A stretch of 7,836 nucleotides of DNA from an uncultured Clostridium sp. (GCA_905203195.1 CAJKVD010000028.1:1-7836), one strand, 5' to 3'. Shown: positions 1 to 5,932, numbered from the stretch's first letter. Made by a program: numbers and translations. Notes: a model not told the origin generated them from the sequence alone.

Positions 1-2
1 AT

Positions 3-398
3 AGTTCAGAAAAAATAAAAAAACACATAAAAAATGAGCCATATAGCAGGCAAAATATCATGTACAAACTATTATCAGACTCAATAATACAAAACAACAA
101 TAAAACAGATTTAGAATTTTTAACAAAAACATTAAAAAAAGTAAAAGCAGAAAGAAAATATGAAATAAATCAGTTAGAAACTAGATCAGATATAATAATC
201 AATTTATACGAAAAAACAAAAAATAAAGAAGAATTGAAAGATAAAGAATTACTAAATATAATAATAGAAGAATATCCAGAATATAGTAAATGCATATTAG
301 AATATCCTAAAAATTTAGAAGGAAAAACAATTTCAGATATAAAATATAAAAATTATACACAAAATTACGAAAGGGCAAAAAATTTATATATAGAGTAG
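3..398 (+). CDS. Unrecognised protein, C-terminal part (gene continues upstream of the window)
   Basis: The reading frame is open from the first bases of the window to a TAG at 396-398, so this is probably the 3' end of a gene starting upstream. An in-frame ATG at 60 exists (112 residues from there) but has no convincing ribosome binding site, so I prefer a 5'-truncated gene. The visible product is very rich in Lys, Glu, Asn and Ile, predicted mostly helical, with no membrane segment, signal peptide or motif I recognise. It ends 6 nt before the start of a glycosyltransferase gene, which suggests co-transcription and possibly translational coupling. By context it could be the C-terminal tail of another polysaccharide-biosynthesis enzyme, but the sequence does not show this. 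Function unknown. Confidence 0.6.
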   Translation, partial: SSEKIKKHIKNEPYSRQNIMYKLLSDSIIQNNNKTDLEFLTKTLKKVKAERKYEINQLETRSDIIINLYEKTKNKEELKDKELLNIIIEEYPEYSKCILEYPKNLEGKTISDIKYKNYTQNYERAKNLYIE

Positions 399-404
399 GG
401 GAAT

Positions 405-1154
405 ATGGAAAAAGTTGATATAATTATGGCAGTATATAATTGTGAAAAATATATAAAAGAAGCAATAATATCTGTAAAAAAACAAAGTTATACAAATTGG
501 AATCTAATAATTATAGACGATAAATCTACAGATAAAACATTAGATATAATAAAAGACACAATTATAGAAGTCAAGCAAAAGGTAAAAATCATAAAATTAA
601 AAGAACATAAAGGAGTGGCAAAGGCAAGAAATATAGGAATAGAAGAGTCAAAAAGTCAATATATAGCTTTTTTAGATGCCGATGATATTTGGGATAAAGA
701 AAAATTAAAAAAACAAATACAATTTATGAAGACAAACTCATACAATTTTACATATACTAGATTCTGCTATAAAAAAGGAAAAAGAGAAAAAATAGTAGGG
801 ATATTCCCCCAAAGCTTAAACTATAAGCAAGCATTAAAAAATACATTTATATTAACATCAACAGTAATGATAAACACAAAAGAAATTAATAAAGAGCTTA
901 TAAAAATGCCAGATGTAAAAAGTGAAGATACAGCAACATGGTGGCAGATATTAAAAGATAATAATATAGCATATGGAATAAATGAAGAATTAGCAAAATA
1001 TAGAATCCATAATAAAAGTCTATCTTTCAATAAATTTAAAAGTTTAAAAAGGACATGGCAATTATACAGAAAACAAGAAAAAATAAATATAATAAAAAGC
1101 ACATACTATTTTATAAATTATATATTTAGAGCAACAATAAAAAGGATAATATAA
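405..1154 (+). CDS. Family 2 (GT-A fold) glycosyltransferase
   Basis: Inverting-type glycosyltransferase expected to transfer a sugar from a nucleotide-sugar donor to a growing surface polysaccharide or teichuronic-acid-like chain at the cytoplasmic membrane face. In the 249-residue protein, the first beta strand (VDIIMAVYN, residues 4-12) opens the nucleotide-binding fold. Asp38-Asp39 follow the second strand, KARN is at 73-76, and the metal-binding DXD motif is DADD at 91-94. An acidic SEDTATWW motif at 173-180 matches the catalytic-base region of the family, and a YRIHNKSLS segment follows. The C-terminus is basic with a short hydrophobic stretch, consistent with membrane association. The SD-like AGGGG (397-401) is only 3 nt from the ATG and overlaps the upstream stop, so coupling to the preceding gene is likely. 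The overall pattern resembles TuaG/EpsE-type enzymes, but donor and acceptor cannot be read from sequence. Confidence 0.9.
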   Translation: MEKVDIIMAVYNCEKYIKEAIISVKKQSYTNWNLIIIDDKSTDKTLDIIKDTIIEVKQKVKIIKLKEHKGVAKARNIGIEESKSQYIAFLDADDIWDKEKLKKQIQFMKTNSYNFTYTRFCYKKGKREKIVGIFPQSLNYKQALKNTFILTSTVMINTKEINKELIKMPDVKSEDTATWWQILKDNNIAYGINEELAKYRIHNKSLSFNKFKSLKRTWQLYRKQEKINIIKSTYYFINYIFRATIKRII

Positions 1155-1191
1155 GTAGTAACAATCATAGTTTAAAGAAAGGATATTTGTT

Positions 1192-2007
1192 ATGAAAAAA
1201 ATAGAAGTTCTAATGTCAACAACTGAAATAAAAAACAAAAAAGAATTAAAAAAAAAAATAGAAGAAGCAAATATAAAAACAGACACAATAATAGTTAATC
1301 AAGTTTCTGAAATAGAAAATCAAATAATAGAAAGTAAAAAATTAAATAATAACCAAATAATGTATTCATATAAAGAAAAAGGAGCAAGTAAAAGTAGAAA
1401 TAGATTACTAGAATTATCAAAAGGAGAAATAAGTATATTTGCAGATAACGATATAAAATATGTGGATGAGTATGAAGAAATAATAAAAAAAGCATATGAA
1501 AAAAACAAAGAAGCGGACGGAATATTCTTTTATGTAGAAAATACCAATAGACAAAGAGAAAAGAACAAAAAAGTAAAAAACAAAAAAGTAAAATTTTTAG
1601 ATGTAATGAGATTAAGAATATATGAACTCACATTAAAAAAAGAAGCAATAGAAAAAATAAAAGAAAAAGGCATAAGATTTGATGAAAATTTTGGGCCAGG
1701 AGCAAAAATTTATAAGGGTGAAGACACAATATTCCTATCAGATTTAGTAAAAAATAAAATAAAATTATATAGTGTGGAACAAAAGATAGGAACGGTAGGA
1801 GCAACTGAAAGTAGCTGGTTTAAAGGCTTTAATAATAAATATTTATATGATCAAGGAGCAATTTTTAAAAGAATTGCCCCATCATTATACTGGATACTTA
1901 TTATACAATATGCAATAAGAAAACATAAATTGTATAAACATAATTGTTCAATTTTAGAATCAACAAAAATAATGTTTAAAGGAGCAAAAGAACAAAAACA
2001 AACATAA
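1192..2007 (+). CDS. Glycosyltransferase family 2-like (GT-A) protein
   Basis: A 271-residue protein with a diverged GT-A fold, probably acting in the same surface-glycan pathway as the preceding gene. The N-terminal strand is IEVLMSTT (4-11). A GASKSRNRLL segment (64-73) corresponds to the conserved ARN region. The DXD-type metal site is ADND (84-87), and FGPGAKIYKGEDT (167-179) is the acidic catalytic-region signature seen in family A/2 enzymes. Hydrophobic residues around 229-241 could contact the membrane. The start is supported by AAAGG at 1178-1182, 9 nt before ATG. Two oddities are an A11 run at 1248-1258 in the early coding region and a perfect 15-bp tandem duplication at 1564-1593 that gives NKKVK twice. 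The gene ends 5 nt before the -35 box of the adk promoter. Sugar specificity is unknown. Confidence 0.8.
   Translation: MKKIEVLMSTTEIKNKKELKKKIEEANIKTDTIIVNQVSEIENQIIESKKLNNNQIMYSYKEKGASKSRNRLLELSKGEISIFADNDIKYVDEYEEIIKKAYEKNKEADGIFFYVENTNRQREKNKKVKNKKVKFLDVMRLRIYELTLKKEAIEKIKEKGIRFDENFGPGAKIYKGEDTIFLSDLVKNKIKLYSVEQKIGTVGATESSWFKGFNNKYLYDQGAIFKRIAPSLYWILIIQYAIRKHKLYKHNCSILESTKIMFKGAKEQKQT
1564..1593 (+). repeat. 15-bp perfect tandem duplication inside the second glycosyltransferase
   Basis: The unit AACAAAAAAGTAAAA occurs twice head to tail (1564-1578 and 1579-1593) and stays in frame, giving NKKVK at residues 125-129 and 130-134. It looks like a slippage duplication in a variable lysine-rich loop. 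Confidence 0.85.
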
Positions 2008-2011
2008 AAGC

Positions 2012-2040
2012 TTGATATTTACATATTTTTGTAGTAAAAT
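2012..2040 (+). promoter_or_regulatory. Sigma-A-type promoter for adk
   Basis: TTGATA at 2012-2017 (5 of 6 to consensus), a 17-nt spacer, then TAAAAT at 2035-2040 (5 of 6). Transcription would start near 2047, giving a leader of about 25 nt before the adk start at 2072. It begins 5 nt after the stop of the upstream glycosyltransferase gene, so it lets the adk-map unit be expressed independently of the polysaccharide genes. Confidence 0.75.
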
Positions 2041-2057
2041 ATTAAAGAAAAAAAGAC

Positions 2058-2063
2058 AAGGAG
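2058..2063 (+). promoter_or_regulatory. Ribosome binding site that selects the adk start
   Basis: AAGGAG lies 8 nt before the ATG at 2072 but only 2 nt before the in-frame ATG at 2066, so 2072 is favoured. An in-frame TTG at 2012 lies in the -35 box and has no such site. Confidence 0.8.
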
Positions 2064-2071
2064 AGATGAAT

Positions 2072-2734
2072 ATGATAATCATAATGTTAGGAGCACCTGG
2101 AACGGGCAAAGGAACAGTTGCAGGTATGATAGAAAAAGGAATAGGGATAAAACAAGTGTCAACAGGAGACATATTTAGAAAAAATATGCAAGAAGGAACA
2201 GAACTAGGAAAATTAGCAGAAAGCTATATTTCAAAAGGACAATTAGTACCAGACGAAGTAACAATAAAAATAGTAAAAGATAGATTAGAAGAAAAAGATG
2301 TAGAAAACGGAATAATATTAGATGGCTTTCCAAGAACAATAGAACAAGCTAAAGCATTAGACAAAATATTAGAAGAAAAAAATAAAAAAATAGATATGGT
2401 ATTAAATTTGGTAACACCAGAAGAAGAAATAATAGAAAGAATAGTAAATAGAAGAATATGTTCAAATCCAGAATGTAAAACAATATACAATTTAGTAATG
2501 AACAAACCAAAACAAGAGGGAATATGCGATAAATGTGGAAGTGAATTAATACAAAGAAAAGATGACAATGAAGAAACAGTAAAAGCAAGAATAAAATCAT
2601 ATATGGAACAAACAAGTCCATTAGTAGAATATTATGAGAAAAAAGGAGTACTAAAAACAGAAGAAGTAACAAAACAGAACAATCATTTAGGAAAAGAAGT
2701 TGCAGAAGAAATAATAGAAGAAGTAAAAAAATAG
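2072..2734 (+). CDS. adk: Adenylate kinase (zinc-binding long form)
   Basis: Cytosolic enzyme catalysing ATP + AMP = 2 ADP. The 220-residue length fits the long-form bacterial family. The P-loop is GAPGTGKGT (7-15); the AMP-binding region includes STGDIFR (30-36) and LDGFPRT (83-89). The lid carries Cys130, Cys135, Cys152 and Cys155, a four-cysteine zinc site typical of Gram-positive enzymes, but the first pair is spaced C-X4-C instead of the usual C-X2-C. The basic and acidic run QRKDDNEETV after the lid is conserved. The start was chosen from the Shine-Dalgarno position; upstream in-frame starts would add an atypical N-terminus. In most Firmicutes adk follows secY; here the upstream neighbour is a glycosyltransferase and adk has its own promoter. 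map follows after 29 nt. Confidence 0.97.
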   Translation: MIIIMLGAPGTGKGTVAGMIEKGIGIKQVSTGDIFRKNMQEGTELGKLAESYISKGQLVPDEVTIKIVKDRLEEKDVENGIILDGFPRTIEQAKALDKILEEKNKKIDMVLNLVTPEEEIIERIVNRRICSNPECKTIYNLVMNKPKQEGICDKCGSELIQRKDDNEETVKARIKSYMEQTSPLVEYYEKKGVLKTEEVTKQNNHLGKEVAEEIIEEVKK

Positions 2735-2763
2735 TTTTCATAGTTGAAAGGAAGAGACCATAA

Positions 2764-3534
2764 ATGGTAACAATAAAATCAAAAAGAGAAATTGAATTAA
2801 TGAAAGAAGCATGCAGAGTAGTAGCATTAACATATGAAAAATTAGAAAAAGAAATAAAACCAGGAATGACAACACTAGAATTAGATCAGATAGCAGAAAA
2901 TACAATGAGAAGTTTAGGAGCAATACCAGCAGAAAAAGGATACGATTCAGGAATACGTGGTATACCAAGATTTCCAGCATCAATCTGTGTATCTATAAAT
3001 GACGAAGTAATACATGGAATACCATCAAAACATAGAATAATAAAAGATGGAGATGTTGTAAGTATAGACACAGTCGCTTTAAAAGATGGATTTAATGGAG
3101 ATGCAGCAAGAACATTTATAGTAGGAAAAGCATCAAAAGAAGCACAACGATTAGTAGATGTTACAAAACAAGCATTTTTCGAAGGAATAAAATTCGCAAA
3201 ACCAGGATATAGAATAGGTGACATATCACATGCAATAGGAGAATATGTACGAAGTCAAGGATTTTCTGTATTAAGAGAATTTCAAGGACATGGGATAGGA
3301 AGAGAAATGCATGAAGATCCAGGTATACCAAATTACGGAAAAGCAGGTAGAGGAATGAAAATAGAACCAGGAATGACACTAGCAATAGAACCGATGGTAA
3401 TACAAGGAAAACCAAATATCTTAGAATTAGAAGATGGATGGACAATAATAACAGAAGATGGAAGCCTAGCAGCACATTATGAAAATACAATTTTAATTAC
3501 AGAAAAAGAGCCAAAAATATTGACAATATTATAA
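2764..3534 (+). CDS. map: Methionine aminopeptidase, type I
   Basis: Removes the initiator methionine from nascent proteins whose second residue is small, acting in the cytosol at the ribosome exit. The 256-residue protein has the pita-bread fold with the five metal ligands in place: Asp102, Asp113, His176, Glu209 and Glu240, plus the active-site histidines His84 and His183. There is no N-terminal zinc-finger extension, so it is the short bacterial form. The stretch SIDTVALKDGFNGDAARTF (100-118) replaces the glycine that commonly follows SID with threonine. AAAGGA at 2747-2752 supports the ATG. Co-transcription with adk is likely (29-nt gap). The last codons (ILTIL, stop) also hold a -35 box, and the Leu codon in it is the only TTG leucine codon I find in the gene. 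Confidence 0.97.
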   Translation: MVTIKSKREIELMKEACRVVALTYEKLEKEIKPGMTTLELDQIAENTMRSLGAIPAEKGYDSGIRGIPRFPASICVSINDEVIHGIPSKHRIIKDGDVVSIDTVALKDGFNGDAARTFIVGKASKEAQRLVDVTKQAFFEGIKFAKPGYRIGDISHAIGEYVRSQGFSVLREFQGHGIGREMHEDPGIPNYGKAGRGMKIEPGMTLAIEPMVIQGKPNILELEDGWTIITEDGSLAAHYENTILITEKEPKILTIL

Positions 3535-3548
3535 AAATGTTGTAAAAT
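3520..3548 (+). promoter_or_regulatory. Strong sigma-A-type promoter for infA and the alpha operon, overlapping the end of map
   Basis: TTGACA at 3520-3525 (exact consensus), a 17-nt spacer, and TAAAAT at 3543-3548 (5 of 6). The -35 box lies in the last coding codons of map, and the map stop (3532-3534) is in the spacer. Predicted transcription start is near 3555, about 58 nt before infA. This is the best-matching promoter I see in the window and probably the main source of mRNA for the translation genes downstream. Confidence 0.8.
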
Positions 3549-3560
3549 AAAATAGTTAAG

Positions 3561-3584
3561 ATGCAAAATAGGAATATTTTGCAT
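3561..3584 (+). promoter_or_regulatory. Perfect 10-bp hairpin with GGAA (GNRA-type) loop in the infA leader
   Basis: ATGCAAAATA (3561-3570) pairs fully with TATTTTGCAT (3575-3584) around a GGAA tetraloop. No T-run follows, so it is not an intrinsic terminator. Relative to the predicted start near 3555 it would sit about 6 nt from the 5' end of the mRNA, a position where hairpins are known to protect transcripts from 5'-end-dependent decay. It ends 14 nt before the Shine-Dalgarno stretch. The role is inferred. Confidence 0.7.
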
Positions 3585-3598
3585 AAAATGCTCTTTGT

Positions 3599-3606
3599 GA
3601 GGAGGG
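3599..3606 (+). promoter_or_regulatory. Ribosome binding site that decides the infA start
   Basis: GAGGAGGG precedes two consecutive ATG codons (3610 and 3613). The core GGAGG (3601-3605) is 4 nt from the first and 7 nt from the second, favouring 3613, which also gives the canonical IF1 N-terminus [11 protein letters not shown]. Confidence 0.8.
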
Positions 3607-3612
3607 AAAATG

Positions 3613-3831
3613 ATGGCAAAAGAAGATGTTATTGAGGTAGAGGGAATAGTAGTAGAAGCTTTACCAAACACAAACTTTAAAGTTGAACTAGAAAATGGGC
3701 ACCAAATATTAGCACATATTTCTGGAAAACTAAGAATGAATTATATAAAAATATTACCAGGAGATAAAGTAAAAGTAGAGTTATCCCCATATGACTTGAC
3801 AAAAGGTCGTATCACATGGAGAGCAAAATAG
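3613..3831 (+). CDS. infA: Translation initiation factor IF-1
   Basis: Binds the 30S A site during initiation together with IF2 and IF3 and helps select the initiator tRNA. From 3613 the protein is exactly 72 residues, the standard bacterial length, and forms a single OB (S1-like) fold. Recognisable blocks are [11 protein letters not shown], the [19 protein letters not shown]-binding core, and [18 protein letters not shown] near the end. The C-terminus reads TWRAK rather than the more common TYRYK-like ending. It is driven by the promoter overlapping map and preceded by a hairpin leader. The small KOW-domain gene that lies between map and infA in many Firmicutes is absent. rpmJ follows after 73 nt. 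Confidence 0.97.
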   Translation: MAKEDVIEVEGIVVEALPNTNFKVELENGHQILAHISGKLRMNYIKILPGDKVKVELSPYDLTKGRITWRAK

Positions 3832-3904
3832 TTATTAAGTTAAAAATTAACCCAAATAAAATATAAAAAGTGTGTAACACTAAAAATTTTAAGGAGGTGC
3901 CAAA

Positions 3905-4018
3905 ATGAAAGTAAGACCATCAGTAAAGAAAATATGTGACAAATGCAAAATAATAAAAAGAAAAGGTGTTATTAGAGTTATCTGTGAAAACCCTAAACAC
4001 AAACAAAGACAAGGATAG
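3905..4018 (+). CDS. rpmJ: Ribosomal protein L36, zinc-binding (C+) form
   Basis: Smallest protein of the large subunit, bound to 23S rRNA. The 37 codons ([15 protein letters not shown] at the start, ending in KHKQRQG) give the standard length. The zinc knuckle is intact: Cys11, Cys14, Cys27 and His32, so this is the zinc-dependent paralogue and not the cysteine-free one induced under zinc starvation in some bacteria. A strong Shine-Dalgarno sequence, AAGGAGGTG (3891-3899), sits 7 nt from the ATG. It lies in the conserved infA-rpmJ-rpsM order. The 73-nt gap upstream holds only small hairpins (3839-3851 and 3869-3881) and no good promoter. Confidence 0.97.
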   Translation: MKVRPSVKKICDKCKIIKRKGVIRVICENPKHKQRQG

Positions 4019-4035
4019 TCTTTGACAAAAATGTT

Positions 4036-4143
4036 TATAACACAAATTAGGTAGCGGCTGTGAAACCCAAGAGGATTTACATATCAAATTTGTGTTTATA
4101 TATATTCCTTAATACTTTTTAAAACCGCTGTACTACAACAGTG
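4036..4143 (+). ncRNA. Candidate structured leader RNA upstream of rpsM, with possible pseudoknot
   Basis: The 183-nt rpmJ-rpsM gap holds an element that is locally G+C-rich (about 4050-4075) in an A+T-rich background. By eye, a 13-bp stem with one bulge joins 4036-4048 to 4087-4100. Inside it, 4059-4067 pairs with 4073-4081 around a CAAGA loop, with one mismatch and one G-U pair. A third hairpin is 4126-4131/4138-4143. The unpaired strand GTAGCGG (4051-4057) can pair with CCGCTGT (4125-4131; five Watson-Crick and two G-U pairs), forming a pseudoknot or a switch with the third hairpin. Its position matches the E. coli alpha-operon leader bound by S4, but I see no sequence identity to that RNA. 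The regulator is unknown; S4, S13 or S11 are candidates. Confidence 0.5.
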
Positions 4144-4201
4144 CATTTCAATTAAAAAGCAAAGGAAAACTAAAAAAGAAAATTTGGAGGTGCAAAAAAA
4201 T

Positions 4202-4570
4202 ATGGCTCGTATAGCAGGAGTAGACTTGCCTAAAGAAAAAAGAGTAGAAATAGGTTTAACATATATCTACGGAATAGGATTATCAAGTTCACAAAAAATT
4301 CTAGAAAAAGCAGGAGTAAATCCAGATACTAGAGTAAAAGATTTAACTGATGAACAAGAAAACGCAATCAGAAAAATCATTGATGAATCATATAATGTAG
4401 AAGGTGACTTAAGAAGAGAAGTTGCTCTAAACATTAAAAGACTAACAGAAATCGGTTGCTACAGAGGCTTAAGACATAGAAGAGGATTACCTGTAAGAGG
4501 ACAAAGAACAAAAACAAATGCTAGAACAAGAAAAGGTCCTAGAAAGTTAGTTAGCAAGAGCAAAAAATAA
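4202..4570 (+). CDS. rpsM: Small-subunit ribosomal protein S13 (uS13)
   Basis: Head protein of the 30S subunit that contacts 16S rRNA, the P-site tRNA and the large subunit through intersubunit bridges. It has 122 residues, the usual length. The N-terminal [20 protein letters not shown] and the C-terminal block [19 protein letters not shown], with a basic tail that reaches toward tRNA, are clear family signatures. The ATG at 4202 was chosen because it gives the canonical N-terminus and GGAGG (4186-4190) lies upstream with a rather long 11-nt spacing; an in-frame TTG at 4184 overlaps this ribosome binding site and is rejected. It is flanked by two unusually long intergenic regions, suggesting that its expression or mRNA processing is separately controlled. 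Confidence 0.97.
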   Translation: MARIAGVDLPKEKRVEIGLTYIYGIGLSSSQKILEKAGVNPDTRVKDLTDEQENAIRKIIDESYNVEGDLRREVALNIKRLTEIGCYRGLRHRRGLPVRGQRTKTNARTRKGPRKLVSKSKK

Positions 4571-4601
4571 TTTTAAAATCGAGTATAATCGGCATCTTGC
4601 A

Positions 4602-4673
4602 CATTTTTGCAATTCTAAAAAAACTTCAATGTACACAAAGTACAATCTCAGCTTTTTTAAAATCACAAAAATG
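4602..4673 (+). promoter_or_regulatory. Long nested imperfect hairpin in the rpsM-rpsK gap
   Basis: Within the 243-nt gap (4571-4813), CATTTTTG (4602-4609) pairs with CAAAAATG (4666-4673). Inside this, 4612-4614/4661-4663, 4616-4622/4653-4659, 4624-4625/4650-4651 and the tip TGTAC/GTACA (4630-4634/4640-4644) continue the same helix, giving about 25 pairs. It could be an RNase processing site, a leader for rpsK-rpsD-rpoA-rplQ, or chance folding of A/T-rich sequence. A perfect -10 box (TATAAT, 4584-4589) lies before it but lacks a -35 element. Confidence 0.4.
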
Positions 4674-4692
4674 CACAATATACCAATTCTAA

Positions 4693-4713
4693 TCAATTTT
4701 ATTTTAAAATTGA
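4693..4713 (+). promoter_or_regulatory. Perfect 9-bp A/T hairpin in the rpsM-rpsK gap
   Basis: TCAATTTTA (4693-4701) and TAAAATTGA (4705-4713) pair fully around a 3-nt TTT loop. No T-run follows it, so termination is unlikely. It is the second of three consecutive hairpins in this gap; the role is unknown. Confidence 0.45.
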
Positions 4714-4740
4714 ATTTTAAGATTTGAAAAATAAAAAGAA

Positions 4741-4769
4741 GTTTTAGAATAAAGAAAAAATTCTAAAAC
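4741..4769 (+). promoter_or_regulatory. Perfect 10-bp hairpin upstream of the rpsK ribosome binding site
   Basis: GTTTTAGAAT (4741-4750) pairs fully with ATTCTAAAAC (4760-4769) around a purine loop (4751-4759). It ends 27 nt before the GGAGGG of rpsK. The sequence TTTTAGAA recurs between that ribosome binding site and the ATG (about 4806-4813) and could compete for the right arm, a possible but speculative switch. Confidence 0.5.
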
Positions 4770-4813
4770 ATTAAAGAAAACCTTATTAAAAATGAAGGAG
4801 GGAATTTTAGAAA

Positions 4814-5209
4814 ATGGCTAAAAATACAACAAGAAAACCAGTAGCTAGAAGAAATAGAAAAAACATAGAAAAAGGAGCAGCACACATTCATTCTAGTTTC
4901 AATAATACAATAGTAACAATTACAGATACACAAGGAAATGCAATATCATGGGGAAGTGCTGGAGAACTAGGATTCAAAGGTTCAAGAAAAAGCACACCAT
5001 ATGCAGCTGGACAAGTTGCTGAAACAGCAGCAAAAGCAGCTATGGAACATGGATTAAAAACTGTTGAAGTATTTGTAAAAGGACCGGGTTCAGGAAGAGA
5101 AGCAGCAATAAGAGCTTTACAAACAGCAGGACTTGAATTAAGTAGTATAAAAGATGTAACACCAATTCCACACAATGGTTGTAGACCACCAAAAAGAAGA
5201 CGTGTATAG
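4814..5209 (+). CDS. rpsK: Small-subunit ribosomal protein S11 (uS11)
   Basis: 30S platform protein that lines the mRNA exit region near the E site. It has 131 residues, normal for the family. Conserved blocks are [17 protein letters not shown] (22-38), [29 protein letters not shown], and the C-terminal [18 protein letters not shown]. The N-terminal 20 residues are a basic extension. GGAGGG at 4797-4802 lies about 12 nt before the ATG, longer than usual, but no closer start fits. A 243-nt structured gap separates it from rpsM, whereas rpsD follows after only 15 nt, so rpsK and rpsD are tightly coupled. Confidence 0.97.
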   Translation: MAKNTTRKPVARRNRKNIEKGAAHIHSSFNNTIVTITDTQGNAISWGSAGELGFKGSRKSTPYAAGQVAETAAKAAMEHGLKTVEVFVKGPGSGREAAIRALQTAGLELSSIKDVTPIPHNGCRPPKRRRV

Positions 5210-5224
5210 AAAGGAGTAAATATA

Positions 5225-5851
5225 ATGGCAAGATATAAAGACGAACAATGCCGTATTTGTCGTAGAGAAGGACAAAAATTGTTCTTAAAAGGGTCAAGAT
5301 GTTATTCAGATAAATGCAGTATTTCAAGAAGAAATTATGCACCAGGACAACACGGACAAAAAAGAGCAAAATTATCTGAATATGGAACACAATTAAGAGA
5401 AAAGCAAAAAACAAAATCATATTATGGAGTCGGAGAAAAACAATTTAGAAAATATTTTGAAATGGCTTCAAATAAAAAAGGTGTAACAGGTGCAAACCTA
5501 TTACAAATATTAGAAAGCAGATTAGACAATGTTGTTTACAGATTAGGATTTGGAACATCAAGAGCACAAGCTAGACAATTTGTAAACCATGGACAATTTG
5601 AAGTAAATGGTAAAAGAGTAGATATACCATCATACTTAGTAAAAGCTGGAGATACTATTACAGTTAGAGAAATCAAAAAAGATAATGCTACTATAAAAGC
5701 AAATGTAGAAGAAAATTCAGCAAGACCTGTACCAGCTTGGTTAGAAAAAGACAACGAAAAATTAAGCGGTAAAGTAGTAAGATTAGCAAATAGAGAAGAT
5801 ATTGATCTACCAATAGAAGAACATCTAATAGTAGAGTTGTACTCAAAATAG
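5225..5851 (+). CDS. rpsD: Small-subunit ribosomal protein S4 (uS4), zinc-binding form
   Basis: Primary 16S rRNA-binding protein that nucleates assembly of the 30S 5' domain; in several bacteria it also represses its own mRNA. It has 208 residues. The N-terminal zinc site is complete (Cys9, Cys12, Cys26, Cys31). The S4 RNA-binding domain starts around residue 97 ([20 protein letters not shown]) and includes [15 protein letters not shown]. The C-terminus [14 protein letters not shown] is canonical. AAAGGAG (5210-5216) supports the ATG. Presence inside the alpha operon, between rpsK and rpoA, is the clostridial and proteobacterial arrangement; Bacilli keep it elsewhere. This makes S4 a plausible regulator of the leaders seen upstream. 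Confidence 0.97.
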   Translation: MARYKDEQCRICRREGQKLFLKGSRCYSDKCSISRRNYAPGQHGQKRAKLSEYGTQLREKQKTKSYYGVGEKQFRKYFEMASNKKGVTGANLLQILESRLDNVVYRLGFGTSRAQARQFVNHGQFEVNGKRVDIPSYLVKAGDTITVREIKKDNATIKANVEENSARPVPAWLEKDNEKLSGKVVRLANREDIDLPIEEHLIVELYSK

Positions 5852-5861
5852 TAGTAATTAA

Positions 5862-5903
5862 AAGTAAGTGCAAAGGTTTTATCAGAACTTTGAAATTTTA
5901 CTT
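5862..5903 (+). promoter_or_regulatory. Two-part hairpin in the rpsD-rpoA gap
   Basis: AAGTAA (5862-5867) pairs with TTACTT (5898-5903), and inside it CAAAG (5871-5875) pairs with CTTTG (5888-5892), extended by two pairs past a bulged G. GGTTTT (5875-5880) could instead pair with AGAACC (5907-5912), so two mutually exclusive folds are possible. No T-run follows, so it is not a terminator. Function is inferred only. Confidence 0.4.
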
Positions 5904-5932
5904 GGAAGAACCGAGAAAGTTTTTTAAAAAAG

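Noticed and set aside
821..1508. Reverse-strand open frames opposite the glycosyltransferase genes, and similar ones across the operon
   Set aside because: They are Leu/Phe/Ile-rich antisense shadows of A-rich coding sequence, with no ribosome binding sites or recognisable protein features.
2012..2071. Extended adk start at TTG 2012 or ATG 2066
   Set aside because: The TTG is part of the promoter -35 box and precedes the predicted transcript start. ATG 2066 is only 2 nt from the Shine-Dalgarno sequence, while 2072 has ideal spacing and gives the standard N-terminus.
3796..3824. TTGACA inside infA as a promoter for rpmJ
   Set aside because: The correctly spaced downstream sequence (about 3819-3824) has no resemblance to a -10 box.
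4022..4050. Possible promoter after rpmJ from an exact TTGACA (4022-4027)
   Set aside because: No -10-like hexamer lies 15-19 nt downstream; the only TATAAC is 8 nt away.
4184..4201. Upstream TTG start for rpsM
   Set aside because: It overlaps the GGAGG ribosome binding site; the ATG at 4202 gives the canonical [10 protein letters not shown].
4584..4589. Perfect TATAAT after rpsM as a promoter for rpsK
   Set aside because: No -35 element at 16-18 nt and no TG extension; such hexamers are frequent by chance in A/T-rich DNA.
4616..4659. Intrinsic terminator after rpsM suggested by the CTTTTTT run
   Set aside because: The T-run is itself the arm of a helix and no G+C-rich stem directly precedes it.
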